Positions 49,690 to 60,801 of a DNA stretch of 64,000 nt are shown in pieces. Position numbers and translations under genes: made by a program. Position 1 is the first letter of the stretch. Every line of letters starts with the position of its first letter. The stretch comes from Cladopsammia gracilis (lineage: Eukaryota; Cnidaria; Anthozoa; Scleractinia; Dendrophylliidae). Location of the stretch: positions 712,501 through 776,500 of the forward strand of contig JAJGOT010000363.1 in NCBI GenBank assembly GCA_022457155.1, given 5' to 3'. The notes under the pieces are model-generated. The model had not been told where the DNA came from and searched no databases. It saw only the letters and a program-made list of their open reading frames with translations.

Positions 49690-51297
49690 CCTCCCCATTA
49701 AACATTGACTGTTGGAACACTGAATTAGCACAGGACTGCGACAGAGACTTTTTAATTAATGGAGTTACCACTGGCTTCAAAATTATCCCGGACAATTTAC
49801 ACTTGAAAGACGTCACTGTTGATAATTACCGATCTGCAACGGATCCGAATGTACGTGATCGGGTCGAAAAGCAAATACTGGACGAGATAAACAATGGAAA
49901 TTATGTTATAACTGCGGAAAAACCGACTATTGTGAGTGCCCTTGGAGCAAGCCAGACTCCTCTGATGTTCGGCTTATACATGACTGTAGCCGCCCAGAGA
50001 CATCCAGCCTGAACTCATATGCTTCTTGCGAACATTATTCCTACGAAACAATTGATAAAGTAGCTGCCAACATTAAACAGGGAGCCTACATGGCCAAAAT
50101 CGATCTCAAGAGTGCGTACCGGCATATCCCTATTCACCCTTCGAATTACCGAGCGACCGGACTTAAGTGGACATTTGCTAACGAGCGTACATTTACATAT
50201 CTGTATGACACAAAACTGCCTTTTGGCGCCAAACGTAGTCCAGAAATTTTTCATCGCCTTTCTCAGTCAATCACCCGAATGATGAAACGGAGAGGATTCT
50301 TTGTGGTGGCCTATCTAGATGACTTTCTTATTATCAGCGATACTGAACATGAATGTTGGACAGCCTTTTCTGAACTTGTATCATTACTTGAACGCTTAGG
50401 ACTAACTATCAATTGGAACAAAGTGACACTCCCCTGTCAGAGGCTTGTTTATCTTGGAATAGAAATCGATAGTATGCGTAGGCAACTTCGGCTGCCAGAT
50501 CGTAAATTGCGAGAAATTCGACTAGCTCTTGATCAAGCGATAGCGAAAGCAAAATTTACTTAGCGAGAACTTCAGTCTCTAGCGGGAAAACTTAACTTTG
50601 CAGCGCGTGTTGTTTATGGAGGGCGAACATTCCTGCGGAGAATCATTGATGCGATAAACACTTTGCGGCGCCCTTATCACCGGATGCGGATAAACAATTC
50701 TTTACGGAAAGATATTTTGTGGTGGATAAATTTCATGGAACACTTCAATGGCACGACCTTTTTCACTGCGTCAGAACCGACGACACCAATGGCGTTCTCA
50801 ACTGATGCAAGCACCGTGGGAGGTGGTGGCCACTTTGGAGACGACTGGTTTTATGTCAACTGGGAATTGGACTATCCAGAATTGCAGAACTCTCACATAA
50901 ATGAACTTGAAATTTTTACGGTCCTACTGGGACTCAGGCGTTGGAGAACAGGTTTATCACGGAGATGGATTGTTAATTACACTGATAATAACGTTACGAA
51001 ATCGTGGCTTAATAAAGGCACTAGCAGATCTCCTCAAGTTATGTCCTGGTTGCGTGAGATATTTTGGATTTCAGCTGTCCACAATTTCCGTTTAACGTCA
51101 CGCTACATCCCAAGTAAAGAAAATGTTGTGGCGGACACGCTATCACGCTTGCACAATTGCCTGTATGCCGACCACTTCCTAACTCTGCTTCATTCAAACG
51201 TTCTTAGCTGTAACTCTAACGGGTCGAACTTCTCACCGATGTCTCTCACTCTTCTCCCATTGCAGATACAAACAGTTCTCAAGAGCGTGCACTAGAT
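49690..51297 (+). pseudogene. Ngaro RT-RNase H, broken
   Basis: Segment 1 (to about 50012) holds the pre-RT part (NTELAQDCDRDFLINGVTTG). The frame then changes, and from about 50030 the RT core follows: MAKIDLKSAYRHIPIHPSNY, LPFGAKRSPEIFHRLSQSIT, and the catalytic VAYLDDFLII. TAG at 50561-50563 interrupts the frame, which continues in phase with SLAGKLNFAARVV and the RNase H domain (FSTDASTVGGGGHFGDDWF, HINELEIF, NYTDNNV, then VVADTLSRL). So there is one frameshift and one nonsense codon. Confidence 0.85.
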
Positions 51298-52266
51298 TCT
51301 GAATGTCAACATTACAAGTCCAAAGCCTTCGCTGACACTACAAAAACTACTTACAAGTCACAGCTGCGAGCATTCCTGCGGTTTTGTTTGTTCTTTGGTT
51401 ACCGCATTGTGCCATGCTCCACTCTAACCTTACTTCGCTATGTAACGTTTTTGGCACGAACCCTATCACCTAGTAGTATCCCAAATTATCTTAATGCAGT
51501 CCGACCCCTGCATCTACAGTACGGCTACCCTAATCCTTTGACCAACGAACTGATTAAGTTTCAATATACACTGCTTTTGCGTGGCATTCGGAGGACCTCT
51601 CAGAAGGTTTCAACACCACCAAAGCTTCCTATTACTCCAACCATTCTCCGAGCGATTCGCACCGTACTCGACCTCACCGTCTCGTTTGATGCTATTTTCT
51701 GGGCCGCTTGCCTCGTTGCGTTTTACAGTTTCTTTAGGAAAGCCAACCTTTTACCACAGTCGAAAGAAAAGTTTGATGACAGATTGCACCTTCGTCGGAA
51801 TGATTTTAGCTTGTTTACGTGGGGCGCAGTAATGACCGTCCGTTGGAATAAAACTATACAATTTCGTCAGCGAACACTTTTGATACCTTTACCACGAGTG
51901 AACAGCTCCCCTTTGTGCCCCCTAGCGGCTCTTCTAAATTCCTTTAATCTCTCAAGGAATGCTGACCCTTATGGACCGGCCTTCACTTATAGTGAAGGAT
52001 CTACGTTATTACCCCTTACGTATAACAAATTTCAGTCCAAGTTAAAACTGACACTGCGATCGGCCGGCATAGATACTGACAAATACAGCGGACACTCATT
52101 CCGGAGAGGTGGCGCTACTTATGCAATGCGCTGTGGCGTTCCAGTTGAACTGATTAAGGCTCAAGGTGACTGGAAATCCAACGCTTACGAACGCTATGTA
52201 GATAACGCTTTTAGTGATAGGATAAAGGCTATGTCGATCGTTGCCAAACATGTTATCAATGATTAG
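51220..52266 (+). CDS. Ngaro tyrosine recombinase
   Basis: Frame open from 51220 (overlapping the RNase H end) to TAG 52264. Catalytic residues in order: R in SFFRKANLLP, H-x-x-R in GHSFRRGGATY, W in QGDWKS, and Y in YERYVD. Length and motif spacing fit DIRS/Ngaro recombinases, which insert a circular DNA intermediate without target duplication. Intact in this copy. Confidence 0.88.
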   Translation, partial: RVELLTDVSHSSPIADTNSSQERALDSECQHYKSKAFADTTKTTYKSQLRAFLRFCLFFGYRIVPCSTLTLLRYVTFLARTLSPSSIPNYLNAVRPLHLQYGYPNPLTNELIKFQYTLLLRGIRRTSQKVSTPPKLPITPTILRAIRTVLDLTVSFDAIFWAACLVAFYSFFRKANLLPQSKEKFDDRLHLRRNDFSLFTWGAVMTVRWNKTIQFRQRTLLIPLPRVNSSPLCPLAALLNSFNLSRNADPYGPAFTYSEGSTLLPLTYNKFQSKLKLTLRSAGIDTDKYSGHSFRRGGATYAMRCGVPVELIKAQGDWKSNAYERYVDNAFSDRIKAMSIVAKHVIND

Positions 52267-52290
52267 TCTTCCATTTTCTTATTTTTATTT

Positions 52291-52629
52291 ATCACCACAC
52301 GATTTGGGGGTTTGGAAGGGGCATTAGCTTGGTTTTGAATAAAGCCCAATTATTTACCCCCATCATCGTGTGGTGATTTTAAGTGTTAGATAAACACGTG
52401 TTTATCGTAGTTTAAAACCTAGGTGTGCCTGCGTGCACGTAATTGACATCACATTTTGATTACTGATATATTGTATTGTCATTTAGCGAGAGAGATCATT
52501 TTGCGAGCGAGGTCGTAGCGAGCACGCGATCTTGCACTATTGTTACCCTCCCTCCCTCCCGAGGGGCATTAGCTTGGTTTTGAATAAAGCCCAATTATTT
52601 ACCCCCATCATCGTGTGGTGATTTTAAGT
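52291..52629 (+). repeat. Ngaro 3' repeats B1-A2-B2 and hairpin
   Basis: B1 52318-52384 and B2 52563-52629 (GGGGCATTAGCTTGGTTTTG to GTGGTGATTTTAAG) enclose A2. ATCACCACACGAT (52291-52303) and ATCGTGTGGTGAT (about 52365-52377) form a hairpin around B1. The A2-B2 junction carries a CCCTCCCTCCC tract absent elsewhere. Confidence 0.85.
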
Positions 52630-52879
52630 ATTTCTCTTATCCAAGTAAAGTAAGTGAATAAGCCTCTTTTTCCCGTCAGAGACTCAAGTTTGCTAAATGC
52701 AAGTGTTCTTTAAAGTATCAACTTGCACTCGGGTAACTCAAAATCTTTTACTGTGCCTTTCAGTAGCACGCCACTCTTAAGTTCAAAGGGTTACGTTTTA
52801 CGCTGTCGTCAATCATAATTATGGCGACAAACAGTGGACCCCTGAAAACAGAACTCACAAAATGGATCAAAATCCATCA

Positions 52880-53237
52880 ATCACAACCTATAAAAATGAC
52901 CTTTTGACTAAAACGCCCGAAAACGCTGACGAAAATGGAGACTTTCGAAAACGGTTTCTAGTGTGGACAAGTGAAAACGTAGACTTCTGGAGCATCCATC
53001 CAAGATGGCGGATGGTCTTGTCATGTTGTTGTACTTGCTGTTTTCGAGCTTTGTGCGATGCATTCAGCTCAATATAGCCTTGTTTAATGTGCAAGCTAAT
53101 AAGCAATATGAAGAAGTAATTCGACTTTCTTACGTCGTTTTCGAGCGTTTTAGTGTGCACAGGTCAGAACGATACGAAAACGCTAGTGTGGACGTGAATG
53201 AAGACTTTTGAAAACCCATTAGTGTGGACAGGGCCTC
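52880..53237. repeat. GGGCCCTGTCCACACT-type MITE (one end)
   Basis: Repeated GTGTGGAC(A/G) motifs (52960, 53191, 53222) and the right end GTGTGGACAGGGCC. The family resembles the 11870 MITE in its GTCCACAC core. The left end is not clear. Confidence 0.45.
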
Positions 53238-53423
53238 CACGTCCACGTTTTAATTTCAGAGTTCGCGTGTCATTAAAAAACGCAGTAACCTTTGGAGAAC
53301 TTTTTTGCTATACACAGAATAAATACCTCGGTTATGCCTTTGGGCCGAACTCAAGACCTCTGGCACATGTTTTCCCAACACGGACCTCCCGGCCGCAAAT
53401 AACATATAATTAAAAACACGTCT

Positions 53424-53643
53424 TGTCGGGATAAATGTTTTGGTGAATTTGACGATATTTCGTGTATTTTACGTGACGCGTTTATTTTACATGAAGTACG
53501 AGTCAACTTTTTATACGTCTCCCCTATGTAAGCGTGCTCGTGTGATTCAGATCAAACAAACTAAGTTATCATTCGAGTTGATTTGTGTTCGAGTTCTTGT
53601 CTTCGTCAACCGTTTGTCGCTTTTTGGTTGAACCATCGTTACA
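53424..53643 (+). repeat. Gypsy-type element, 5' LTR
   Basis: Shares CAACTTTTTATAC, TATGTAAGCGTGCTCGTGTG, GAGTTCTTGTCTTCG, CAACCGTTTGTCGCT and CCATCGTTACA with 57238-57421, with about 15% differences. Ends ...ACA followed by TGGGGTCAGGAGTA, a plausible primer-binding site. The left border is approximate. Confidence 0.7.
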
Positions 53644-53736
53644 TGGGGTCAGGAGTACTTTTTTATCTATGTGTCCGTGGCCTGCTTGTCGGTGCGTGTC
53701 TTTCTCGTCGGCTTCGTCGCTCAGAGTTTCACTAGT

Positions 53737-54324
53737 ATGCCGGGTGGCGAGGAAGCGTCAACTAGTACTACAGTCGCTATAGCAACTCCTTCCGTTTTAC
53801 AGAACGCACCGTTTCCTTCGAAGCTTGAAACCAAAGGAAATTTGGCTAGCAATTGGAAGCGTTTTCGACGAGTGTGGTCTAATTATGAAATAGCGTCTCG
53901 CTTAGTGAAACAACCGAAGGACGTGAGGACGGCGACATTACTCACGTGCTTAGGAGCCGAAGCGTTGGAGATTGTGGATGGTTTAATTTTCTCAAATGAA
54001 GAAGAACGCAGAAAATTGGAGGCGTTTTGTGTTGGCGAAACGAATGAAATTTACGACCGTTACCAGTTCAACAAACGACATCAGGAGTCGGGCGAGTCCA
54101 TCGATTTGTATGTTGCGGCAATTCGCACCTTGGCAAAAACGTGTAATTATGGTTCGCTCTTGGATAGTCTTATTCGCGACAGAATTGTTGTGGGAATAAG
54201 GGACAATGACACTCGTAAACGACTGACTTCTTCAGGATCTCCCCTTACCTTGTCTCCTGGGAAGAGACTGCAGACCACAAGGAGTAGCCGAACTGTCAAG
54301 CCCCCTGATAGGCTTGATTTATGA
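53737..54324 (+). CDS. Gypsy gag
   Basis: About 195 codons from ATG 53737 (MPGGEEASTSTTVAIATPSV). The capsid-like helices include LETKGNLASNWKRFRRVWSN, ATLLTCLGAEALEIVDGL and YQFNKRHQESGESIDLYVAA, typical of gag in K02A2.6-like Gypsy elements (E-x-x-x-x-F-x-x-R-x-Q...E). The frame ends at TGA 54322; no zinc knuckle remains. Confidence 0.7.
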   Translation: MPGGEEASTSTTVAIATPSVLQNAPFPSKLETKGNLASNWKRFRRVWSNYEIASRLVKQPKDVRTATLLTCLGAEALEIVDGLIFSNEEERRKLEAFCVGETNEIYDRYQFNKRHQESGESIDLYVAAIRTLAKTCNYGSLLDSLIRDRIVVGIRDNDTRKRLTSSGSPLTLSPGKRLQTTRSSRTVKPPDRLDL

Positions 54325-55270
54325 ACATCTTGCTTATGCCCAAACAAGCGCAAAGCACTGCGTGTTTCATTTTCTAAGCAAACATTGATATTAATTACTG
54401 TTTAGCACTTCCATTATTTCTCCCCTGTGCAGTTCTATTTATTTCCATGTGGAGGCGTCACGTATGGCAATAAGGTCACGTGATTTAACATGTGCTTGTG
54501 GGGTTGAGAGCCGCCATGTTATAAAGCAGCCGTGTTGGAGTTACCAAAAATAAGAGAAGTACAAAATGGAGCTTGAGAGACTGGTGGATAAAGAGATGGG
54601 TTACAGCAGTCCTAGAGCCAAGGGATTGGATCTCATCTACAATAATTGTTATGAAACCCAATGGGAAGTTGCGCCTGGGTCTTGACCTGTAGCCTCTCAA
54701 TAAGGCTCTGAAGAGAAATCCTTACCATATGCCTACCACTGATTATCTGCTACCTGAATTGTCCAAAGCTCGAGTCTTTTCAGTGGTGGATGTAAAAAAA
54801 TGGCTTTTGGCATGTTCCACTGGATGACGAAAGCAGTAAATTTACTACCTTTACGACACCTTGGGGTCGGTTCCTTTGGTTGAGGATTCCCTTTGACATT
54901 GCTCCAGCTCCAGAGGAATTTTAGCAAAGGATTAGCGAGGTGCTGGAATGACTTGATGGAGTTAGAACCGTGACAGACGACATCATTGTATTTGGTGTAG
55001 GTGACACAGAGGATGCTGCAGTGGAAGACCATGATCGGAAATTCCTGACTATTTGCAACGCTATCGACAGAAGCACGTCAAGCTGAACAAAGATAAGGTC
55101 AAGTTCAGACTCCATGAGCTGTCTTATGTGAGTCATGTGATTTCTGCAGAAGGATTAAAGCCTGATCCTACCAAGGTAGAGGCAATATTGAACATGCCAC
55201 CACCAACTGACAAGCAAGGGGTTCGAAGAGTCATGGGTATGGTAAAGTACCTGCAGAAATTGCACCTAGG

Positions 55271-55522
55271 TTGTCAGAGCTTACAACACTTATCAGAAAC
55301 TTGCTGAAAGAGGATGTTAGGGATGACAGCACCCAAGGAGAGTGCTTCAAGCGTGTTAAAGCAGCGATACCTTCTGCACCTGTTTTAAAGTACTATGACC
55401 CAAGTGTGGAGGATGTGTTGCAGTGTGATGCTTCCCAACATGGTCTTGGTGCTTACCTAATGCAGAATGAGCAACCGGTTGCGTACGCTTCTCGTTCTCT
55501 AACAGACACTGAGCCAAATTAA
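55271..55522 (+). pseudogene. Gypsy RNase H remnant
   Basis: Contains [20 protein letters not shown], then [20 protein letters not shown]: the N-terminal RNase H half (D-A-S, YASRSLT). The frame closes at 55520. A following fragment (LLHLADTLSRAYLPS, 55668-55715) carries its C-terminal DTLSRA motif. Confidence 0.8.
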
Positions 55523-55980
55523 GCTCAAATTGAGAAAGAGCTTCTAGCTATAGTTTTTGGCCATTAGAATCTATACCCAAGAGGAGTTTGTTGGGTGCCC
55601 CTAAGCGTCTTCAGAGGATGATGCTACATTTGCAGAACTTTGATTTTGACGTTAAGGATAAGAAAAGCGCACTTCTACATTTAGCTGATACCCTTAGCAG
55701 AGCTTACCTTCCAAGTAACCAGCTCAGGGGTTCAAGGGAAGATGTCTTTCTTGCAGTGAATGCTAGATCTGTTGTTGAGCAGGAGGTTGAATAGATTGAT
55801 TCACTGAGTTTTGTGTCAGTCGGCCCTCAAGGCCTGGTCAGAGTTCAGCAAGCAACTGAGGCAGACAGTAAAGTGGTTCTCCTAAAGACCATCATTCAGT
55901 CCGGGTGGCCAGACACCAAAGAAGAGGTTCCACACACGGTCCAGGGCTACTCCCAGAGATGAACTGGAAATGAACTGGCA

Positions 55981-56388
55981 GTGCAGGATGGTTTGCTGTT
56001 GACGGGGGAGAGATTAGTAATTCTATTGAGCATGAGAGAGGAAATTAAGCAGAAACTGCATCAAAGCCATCTTGGAATACAGGGTACTCTGAGAAGAGGA
56101 AGAGAAGTGGTTTACTTTCCTGTAATGGATAGGGACATTGGGGATTTTATCTCAACATGTGCCATTTGCAACAGTTATAAATCTGAGCAGCAGAAAGCGC
56201 CAATGATCAGTCACGAGATCCTAAGCAGACCATGGAAGAAAGTGGACTGTGATCTGTTTGACTTTAAGGACAATTGCTATCTGGTATGTGTGGAATACTA
56301 CTCTGACTACTTTGAATGTGATAGAATTTTTGACAAGAAGGGCAAGAAGGGAACTGATGGCTCAGTTTGCTCGACATGGAAAACCTGA
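55981..56388 (+). pseudogene. Gypsy integrase remnant
   Basis: HHCC-type zinc head (LHQSHLGIQGTLRRGREVVY, C-x-x-C in STCAICNSYKSEQQ) and the start of the catalytic core (SRPWKKVDCDLFDFKDNCYL). The second catalytic D and E are lost or out of frame. Confidence 0.8.
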
Positions 56389-57237
56389 TGACCTTTCCGG
56401 ACCACCTTTCAGTTCAAAGGAGTTCCATGAAGTTGCATTAGGCTACAGTTTGAGCACCTAACGACCTCCCCAAGATACCCCCAGTCCAATGGGAAGGTGG
56501 AGAATGCTGTTAAAATTGCTCAGAGTATTATGAAGAAGGCACATGATGCAGGAACAGATCCAAACCTGTTTGGTCGAAGGACTAAAACTCTCTTACCAAC
56601 TTCTTCAAGGCTACTTGTTCCTGAGACAGTCCGTGGTTTTCCGCACAAGCTGAAAGAAAGGAAGGCTAAACAGACATACTACTACCACAGAAAACTAAAC
56701 AGATTAAAACCTGGAGATGTAGAGCGTATGAAATCAAGACCTGACTTACACTAGGGTCGATAAGGAGATCGATGTTAGATCATATCAGGTCCGTACAGAG
56801 GATGACCGTACCTACAGAAGGAATCGGAGGCACCTCAGACAAACCACAGAGCCTTTCTTAAGAGCACCAAATGTGGAGGTTTCTACAGACAGCCCCAGCA
56901 AGGCCAACCAAGGATCCAGTCTTCTACTAACAACCACCAAATTTGCCTCCACCTTTATCTGTCAGTTTGGAAGTACCAACCAGTCCTGCAGTTATCCAGT
57001 CACGGCCAGACGAAGCGCGAGCGACCCAGTCCAGTGATGTATTCTCAGTCCCCGCTTTGGAAGTTCCCGCCTGCAAGCCGGCAGCCACTATTACCACCTA
57101 TAGAAGTGGAAGAGTGGTCAAAAACCCACTCAGATATGACCCTTTTTACCAGTTTTTGTTTTGTACAATTGAGATTACTGGAACTGGAACTTTTGTGGCC
57201 ATTTGTGTAGTAAACTTTTCTAGTTAGTTTCTAGTTA

Positions 57238-57421
57238 GTGTTAGTGTTAGTCCTTACATGACGTGTTTATCTTAGATGAAGTGGGAATCAACTTTTTATA
57301 CAGCTCCCGTATGTAAGCGTGCTCGTGTGACTCAAATTAAACAAAGTAATCGAGTTGTTTTGTGTTGGAGTTCTTGTCTTCGCCAACCGTTTGTCGCTCT
57401 TTGGTTGAACCCATCGTTACA
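57238..57421 (+). repeat. Gypsy-type element, 3' LTR
   Basis: See 5' LTR. Shorter by an ATCATTC-containing stretch and clearly diverged. Confidence 0.7.
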
Positions 57422-58153
57422 GTGACGAGTTTTTATATAACGCCTGTCCATTATCAAACTTCTTGACGAGATTTTCATGGGTGCTTTGACAAAGAGAGTA
57501 GAAAAGATTTTACCAAAACTAATGCAATCTGATCAAGCAGTTTTTCTTTTTTTAGAAAGTATATATTGGTCAAAACACAAGACTTTTAAGTTTGTTTTTG
57601 TAGGCGTAGATAAAGCTTTCCATAGTTTAAAATAGGATTTCATCACCTAAACTCTGAAAGTGCTGTCTTAATTGGAAAGTTTTGGACTACTTACTTCAAT
57701 ATATCGAAAAGAGTCTGCCAAGGTTGTCCCTTAAGCCCTTCCCTCTCTATCATTTCTGTGGAACTGTTAGCCTAAAAGTATACCTCAAAATTCATACTGT
57801 ATTGAGTATTTCCTTCCAAACGAACAAGAGGTTAAAATTTAACAGTTTGTTGACGTTAAAACTATAATAACCAAAAATACCGAATCGCTCAAACCTAACC
57901 CGTACTCAGATGTCACTCGTCCTTGTACTGCACTGAAACCTGGCCGTGGGAGATTTGAGTACGATATTAGCTGAAACCGTACAGGGCCCGGTTGTTCGAA
58001 AGCCGGTTAAATTCTAATCTCGGGTTAAATCGTTCTAACTTGAGGTGAAGTTTTAACCGCAAGTTAATTCTGTTGTTCAAAGATAGATTAAGGCTGACCT
58101 CGGTTATTTAACCCTCCTAGCTAGGTGGGTTAAAAATATAAACCTCGGGTTAA

Positions 58154-58871
58154 CCCTATTCGGCCTGGGGGGAGGGGGCACAAAGTGCCCCCGGTAATTT
58201 TCAACATTCATAACTTCTTTAATATGTATTCAAACGCCATCAAACTTTGTGACTTTTCCTAAAATTTATCTGGCAACAATTTGATATCACAATTTATTGA
58301 TCACGTGACTTGATGTTTCCATGGCAACAAGATTTTGACAGCCATGTTTTTCGAAATTTGCATATTTGTCCTTTGAATGAAGAAAAACAATGTTTATTGC
58401 TATAACTTTTAAGCTTGGTTCCCACTAGCGACGTTAGCGACGTAAGAGGAATCGTAAGCGGAATCGGAATCGTAAGAACCTTACGATCTAGTGGAAATCA
58501 AAACGACGGAGCGGATAGTAAGCGACTGAAGCAGAAGCGGAATCGGAAGAAAAGGGAAACCTTCTGATCCTTCCGATTCCGATTCCGTCGAGCTTCCGAT
58601 TCCGATTGCGACTCCGTTTTTTCATTTCCGTAAGAACGAGAACGTAAGGCTTCTTACACTTCCGACTCCGACTCCGCTTCCGATTACGTCGCTAGTGGGA
58701 ACCAGCCCTTACATTTTACGTCATTTAGCGTTTATTTATTGGTTTTGATTAATTTTTCGTCAATTTGAACGGTTTTTAAGAGGTTTTAAAAAATTTCAGA
58801 AATCCAAGATGGCGGCCGTATAACTAATTACCATTACCATTGTCATAGCCTTAATGTTCTTGAAGTTACGA

Positions 58872-58913
<42 letters not shown>

Positions 58914-58960
58914 ATCCCCACCAGGCTCAGGAACTCAAAAAAAGCCCAGGCCGAATAGGG
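58154..58960. mobile_element. Second piggyBac-like MITE, itself interrupted
   Basis: TTAA 58150-58153 and 58961-58964 flank CCCTATTCGGCCTGGG and CCCAGGCCGAATAGGG. It is the 7497-8062 element in opposite orientation (shared CATAACTTCTTTAATATGTA, TCACGTGACTTGATGTTTCC, TGCATATTTGTCCTTTGAAT-like order). At 58413-58711 a further element is inserted. Confidence 0.85.
58413..58711. mobile_element. Innermost MITE
   Basis: GGTTCCCACTAGCGACGT (about 58417) and ACGTCGCTAGTGGGAACC (about 58686-58703) are 18-bp inverted termini. The interior is built of degenerate CCGATTCCGA / TCGGAATCGTAAG repeats on both strands. Absent from the matching place in 7497-8062. Confidence 0.85.
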
Positions 58961-58964
58961 TTAA

Positions 58965-60423
58965 ATCTGGAAAATAATCTAATTTACGGGCGACAACCTT
59001 CTTTCTATATGGCAAGTTGTGAAAGAGCGTTTTATTGGCGAAATTGGCGAAATTGGCCGTCGTGTTGTTTCCTGAGAACTTTTGTTCCACATTGTCTCTC
59101 TCCAGCCAGTTGTAAACATAGGTACAGGCAACCTAATGCAGGGGGTAACCTTGTGATGGACTAGCATCCCATCCAGGGAGGAGTAGTAATTCTCTTAGTC
59201 GCTTCATACTACAAAACCGGGTTAAGCTCCGGCAGTTGTGAGCCATTAGGCTTGTGAAGACTTACCTTTCTACGCCACTGCATCCCATCGTGTCAGCACA
59301 CCTTTCAACTTCCTTAAATTATACTTTTAGTGAACTGACAAAGGGTGCTGTAATAGTAAACTATAAAGGAATTGTGTCTTTTTATTTTAAAATTCTATCA
59401 GACAACGAGGTAAAACTATACTTCAGTAAAAGAAGTATGTGTGAAAGATTGAGAAATAAACAGACAAGCAGCTTGTTGAAATAATAAACGAAAGAATGAT
59501 CAAACTAATTCCAGTATTTTTAAACTTACTTTTTAATTTTTGACTCCAATTAAATAACCTCCAAGATGTCAGTGTACAGTTTTTTTTACGCAGGTGACCT
59601 CGACAGCACTAATAGTTTCAAGTTAAAAATGGAAAGAGAATGTACAAAAAGATCAGTTCAGTTGTAGCCGCGAGAATACAACTCCGTGGATGTAAGCCGT
59701 TTTTCCTTTTTACCTGTGACGATTGACCTCGAAATCCTCAAAACATTCTCCTCCAAGAATTACTATTATCTACAATATTTGACTATATTTTGATCGAAAC
59801 ATTTTTAAAACAAATTCTAAAGAGTATTAACTAACCAGTCTTCTAATCGGGTTTTGAACAACGCAACGTCAACCTCGGATCAACAAACCCGCGGTTAAGA
59901 AATTTAACCTCCGGTTAGGCCTAATCATGCTCTCGAACAACCGGACCCATCTCTACCTTGGAACGTTTCGGGATAAAAGTTAAAAAAAAAGAAAACAACA
60001 CAGCTATGTGAATAGGCTGTATGAAACATAGTTATTTTAAAGACCTAGAGTGGGATGTGCATTTCTTTAGAATTTTTATTTGCTTAGAATGTAGTCTTAC
60101 TTTTAAGACATACCGGTAATCATGTTTTTTATACATAAGGAACGGACCACACTCATGTAGACTAGTTGTTGGACCAGGAACAAGCACCTTTTCCTACTGA
60201 GAATTAATAAGAACCCATTTTAAAAGAACCTAAATGGCCTAAGTTATCAGTAGACATCAAATTATTAAGAAACTTTTTAGGCTAACTTGGAAAAATCTTG
60301 GTTATTATAGGCGGGCTTTTTATTGTATTGTATTTTGTTGTTGCAATAGCGAAACGCTTTTGCCAGTTTCTCTGCCCACGATATATTTTTTACATTTTTC
60401 GATTTCTTTCATTTTCATTGCAG
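58965..60423. other. Rest of the outer element and intron
   Basis: No gene. 58980-59947 belongs to the outer MITE-like element; 59949-60423 is intron leading to the S4/S5 exon. Confidence 0.5.
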
Positions 60424-60801
60424 CGATATGTGGAACTATTTGGACATTACAGTTCTAATTGTTTACCTCGTCATAGTTATCCTTCGAATTCCGACCATCA
60501 TCCGCGGTGAGGATCCTTACCAGAATCGTTTGTTGGAGTTGGTTAACTACCTTTATGGTATCAACACCCTGTTTTTGATTCTGCGCTTCTCCAGCATCCT
60601 AGAGCTGAGTTCAGTTGTCGGTCCACTGCAGCTGGCCTTATTCCGCATGTTGGTGGATTTGCTAATTATTCTTATACAGTTTTGTTTTGTCGTCGTTGCA
60701 TTCTCATTCGCCATAACAGGCGCTTACCAAGCGGAGATAGCATATAAAACTTCCTTGAACAACACGTCTGCAGAATTTGAGGACAAAAAACCCCATCGAA
60801 A
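60424..60801 (+). CDS. Host TRP-type channel, S4-S5 exon
   Basis: Acceptor TTTCATTTTCATTGCAG, donor CGAAA|GTAAGT. Joined with the two bases left by the previous exon it reads NDMWNYLDITVLIVYLVIVI, then EDPYQNRLLELVNYLYGINT, LFLILRFSSILELSSVVGPL, QLALFRMLVDLLIILIQFCF and VVVAFSFAITGAYQAEI. The WN-x-x-D start, LFLILRF and GPLQ-x-A-x-x-RM motifs are typical of TRPC S4, S4-S5 linker and S5. A non-selective cation channel subunit of the plasma membrane is the likely product. The pore loop, S6 and TRP box are not in the window. Confidence 0.85.

Larger units (their letters stand above)
48373..52629 (+). mobile_element. Tyrosine-recombinase retrotransposon (Ngaro/DIRS group)
   Basis: Order A1 (48373-48537), gag-like ORF, RT-RNase H, tyrosine recombinase, B1 (52318-52384), A2 (52383-52547), B2 (52563-52629). 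This A1-ORFs-B1A2B2 arrangement of split direct repeats, with a tyrosine recombinase instead of an integrase, is diagnostic of Ngaro/PAT-like elements. A1/A2 and B1/B2 are almost identical, so insertion is fairly recent, yet the gag and RT frames carry stops and shifts. It lies in the second long intron of the TRP gene. Confidence 0.9.
53424..57421 (+). mobile_element. Ty3/Gypsy-like LTR retrotransposon, degenerate
   Basis: LTRs (53424-53643, 57238-57421) enclose gag, a decayed RT (about 54660-55240), an RNase H (from 55370), a linker, an integrase (about 55980-56390), and a C-terminal part with KERKAKQTYYYHRKLNRLKP (56655-56740). The gag-RT-RNaseH-IN order indicates Ty3/Gypsy. Multiple stops, an RT catalytic region reduced to TDDIIVFG-like sequence and diverged LTRs show an old copy. 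It lies in the second long TRP intron. Confidence 0.85.
57984..59948. mobile_element. Outer MITE-like element containing two nested elements
   Basis: Left end GGGCCCGGTTGTTCGAAAGC and right end GCTCTCGAACAACCGGACCC are imperfect inverted repeats, each followed inward by CGGTTAA / TTAACCTCCGGTTA-type sequence. The interior is interrupted at 58150-58964 by the piggyBac-like MITE. No transposase frame seen. Confidence 0.75.

Noticed and set aside
53424..57421. A cellular gag-derived gene
   Set aside because: LTRs, RNase H and integrase remnants in order show an ordinary decayed Gypsy element.
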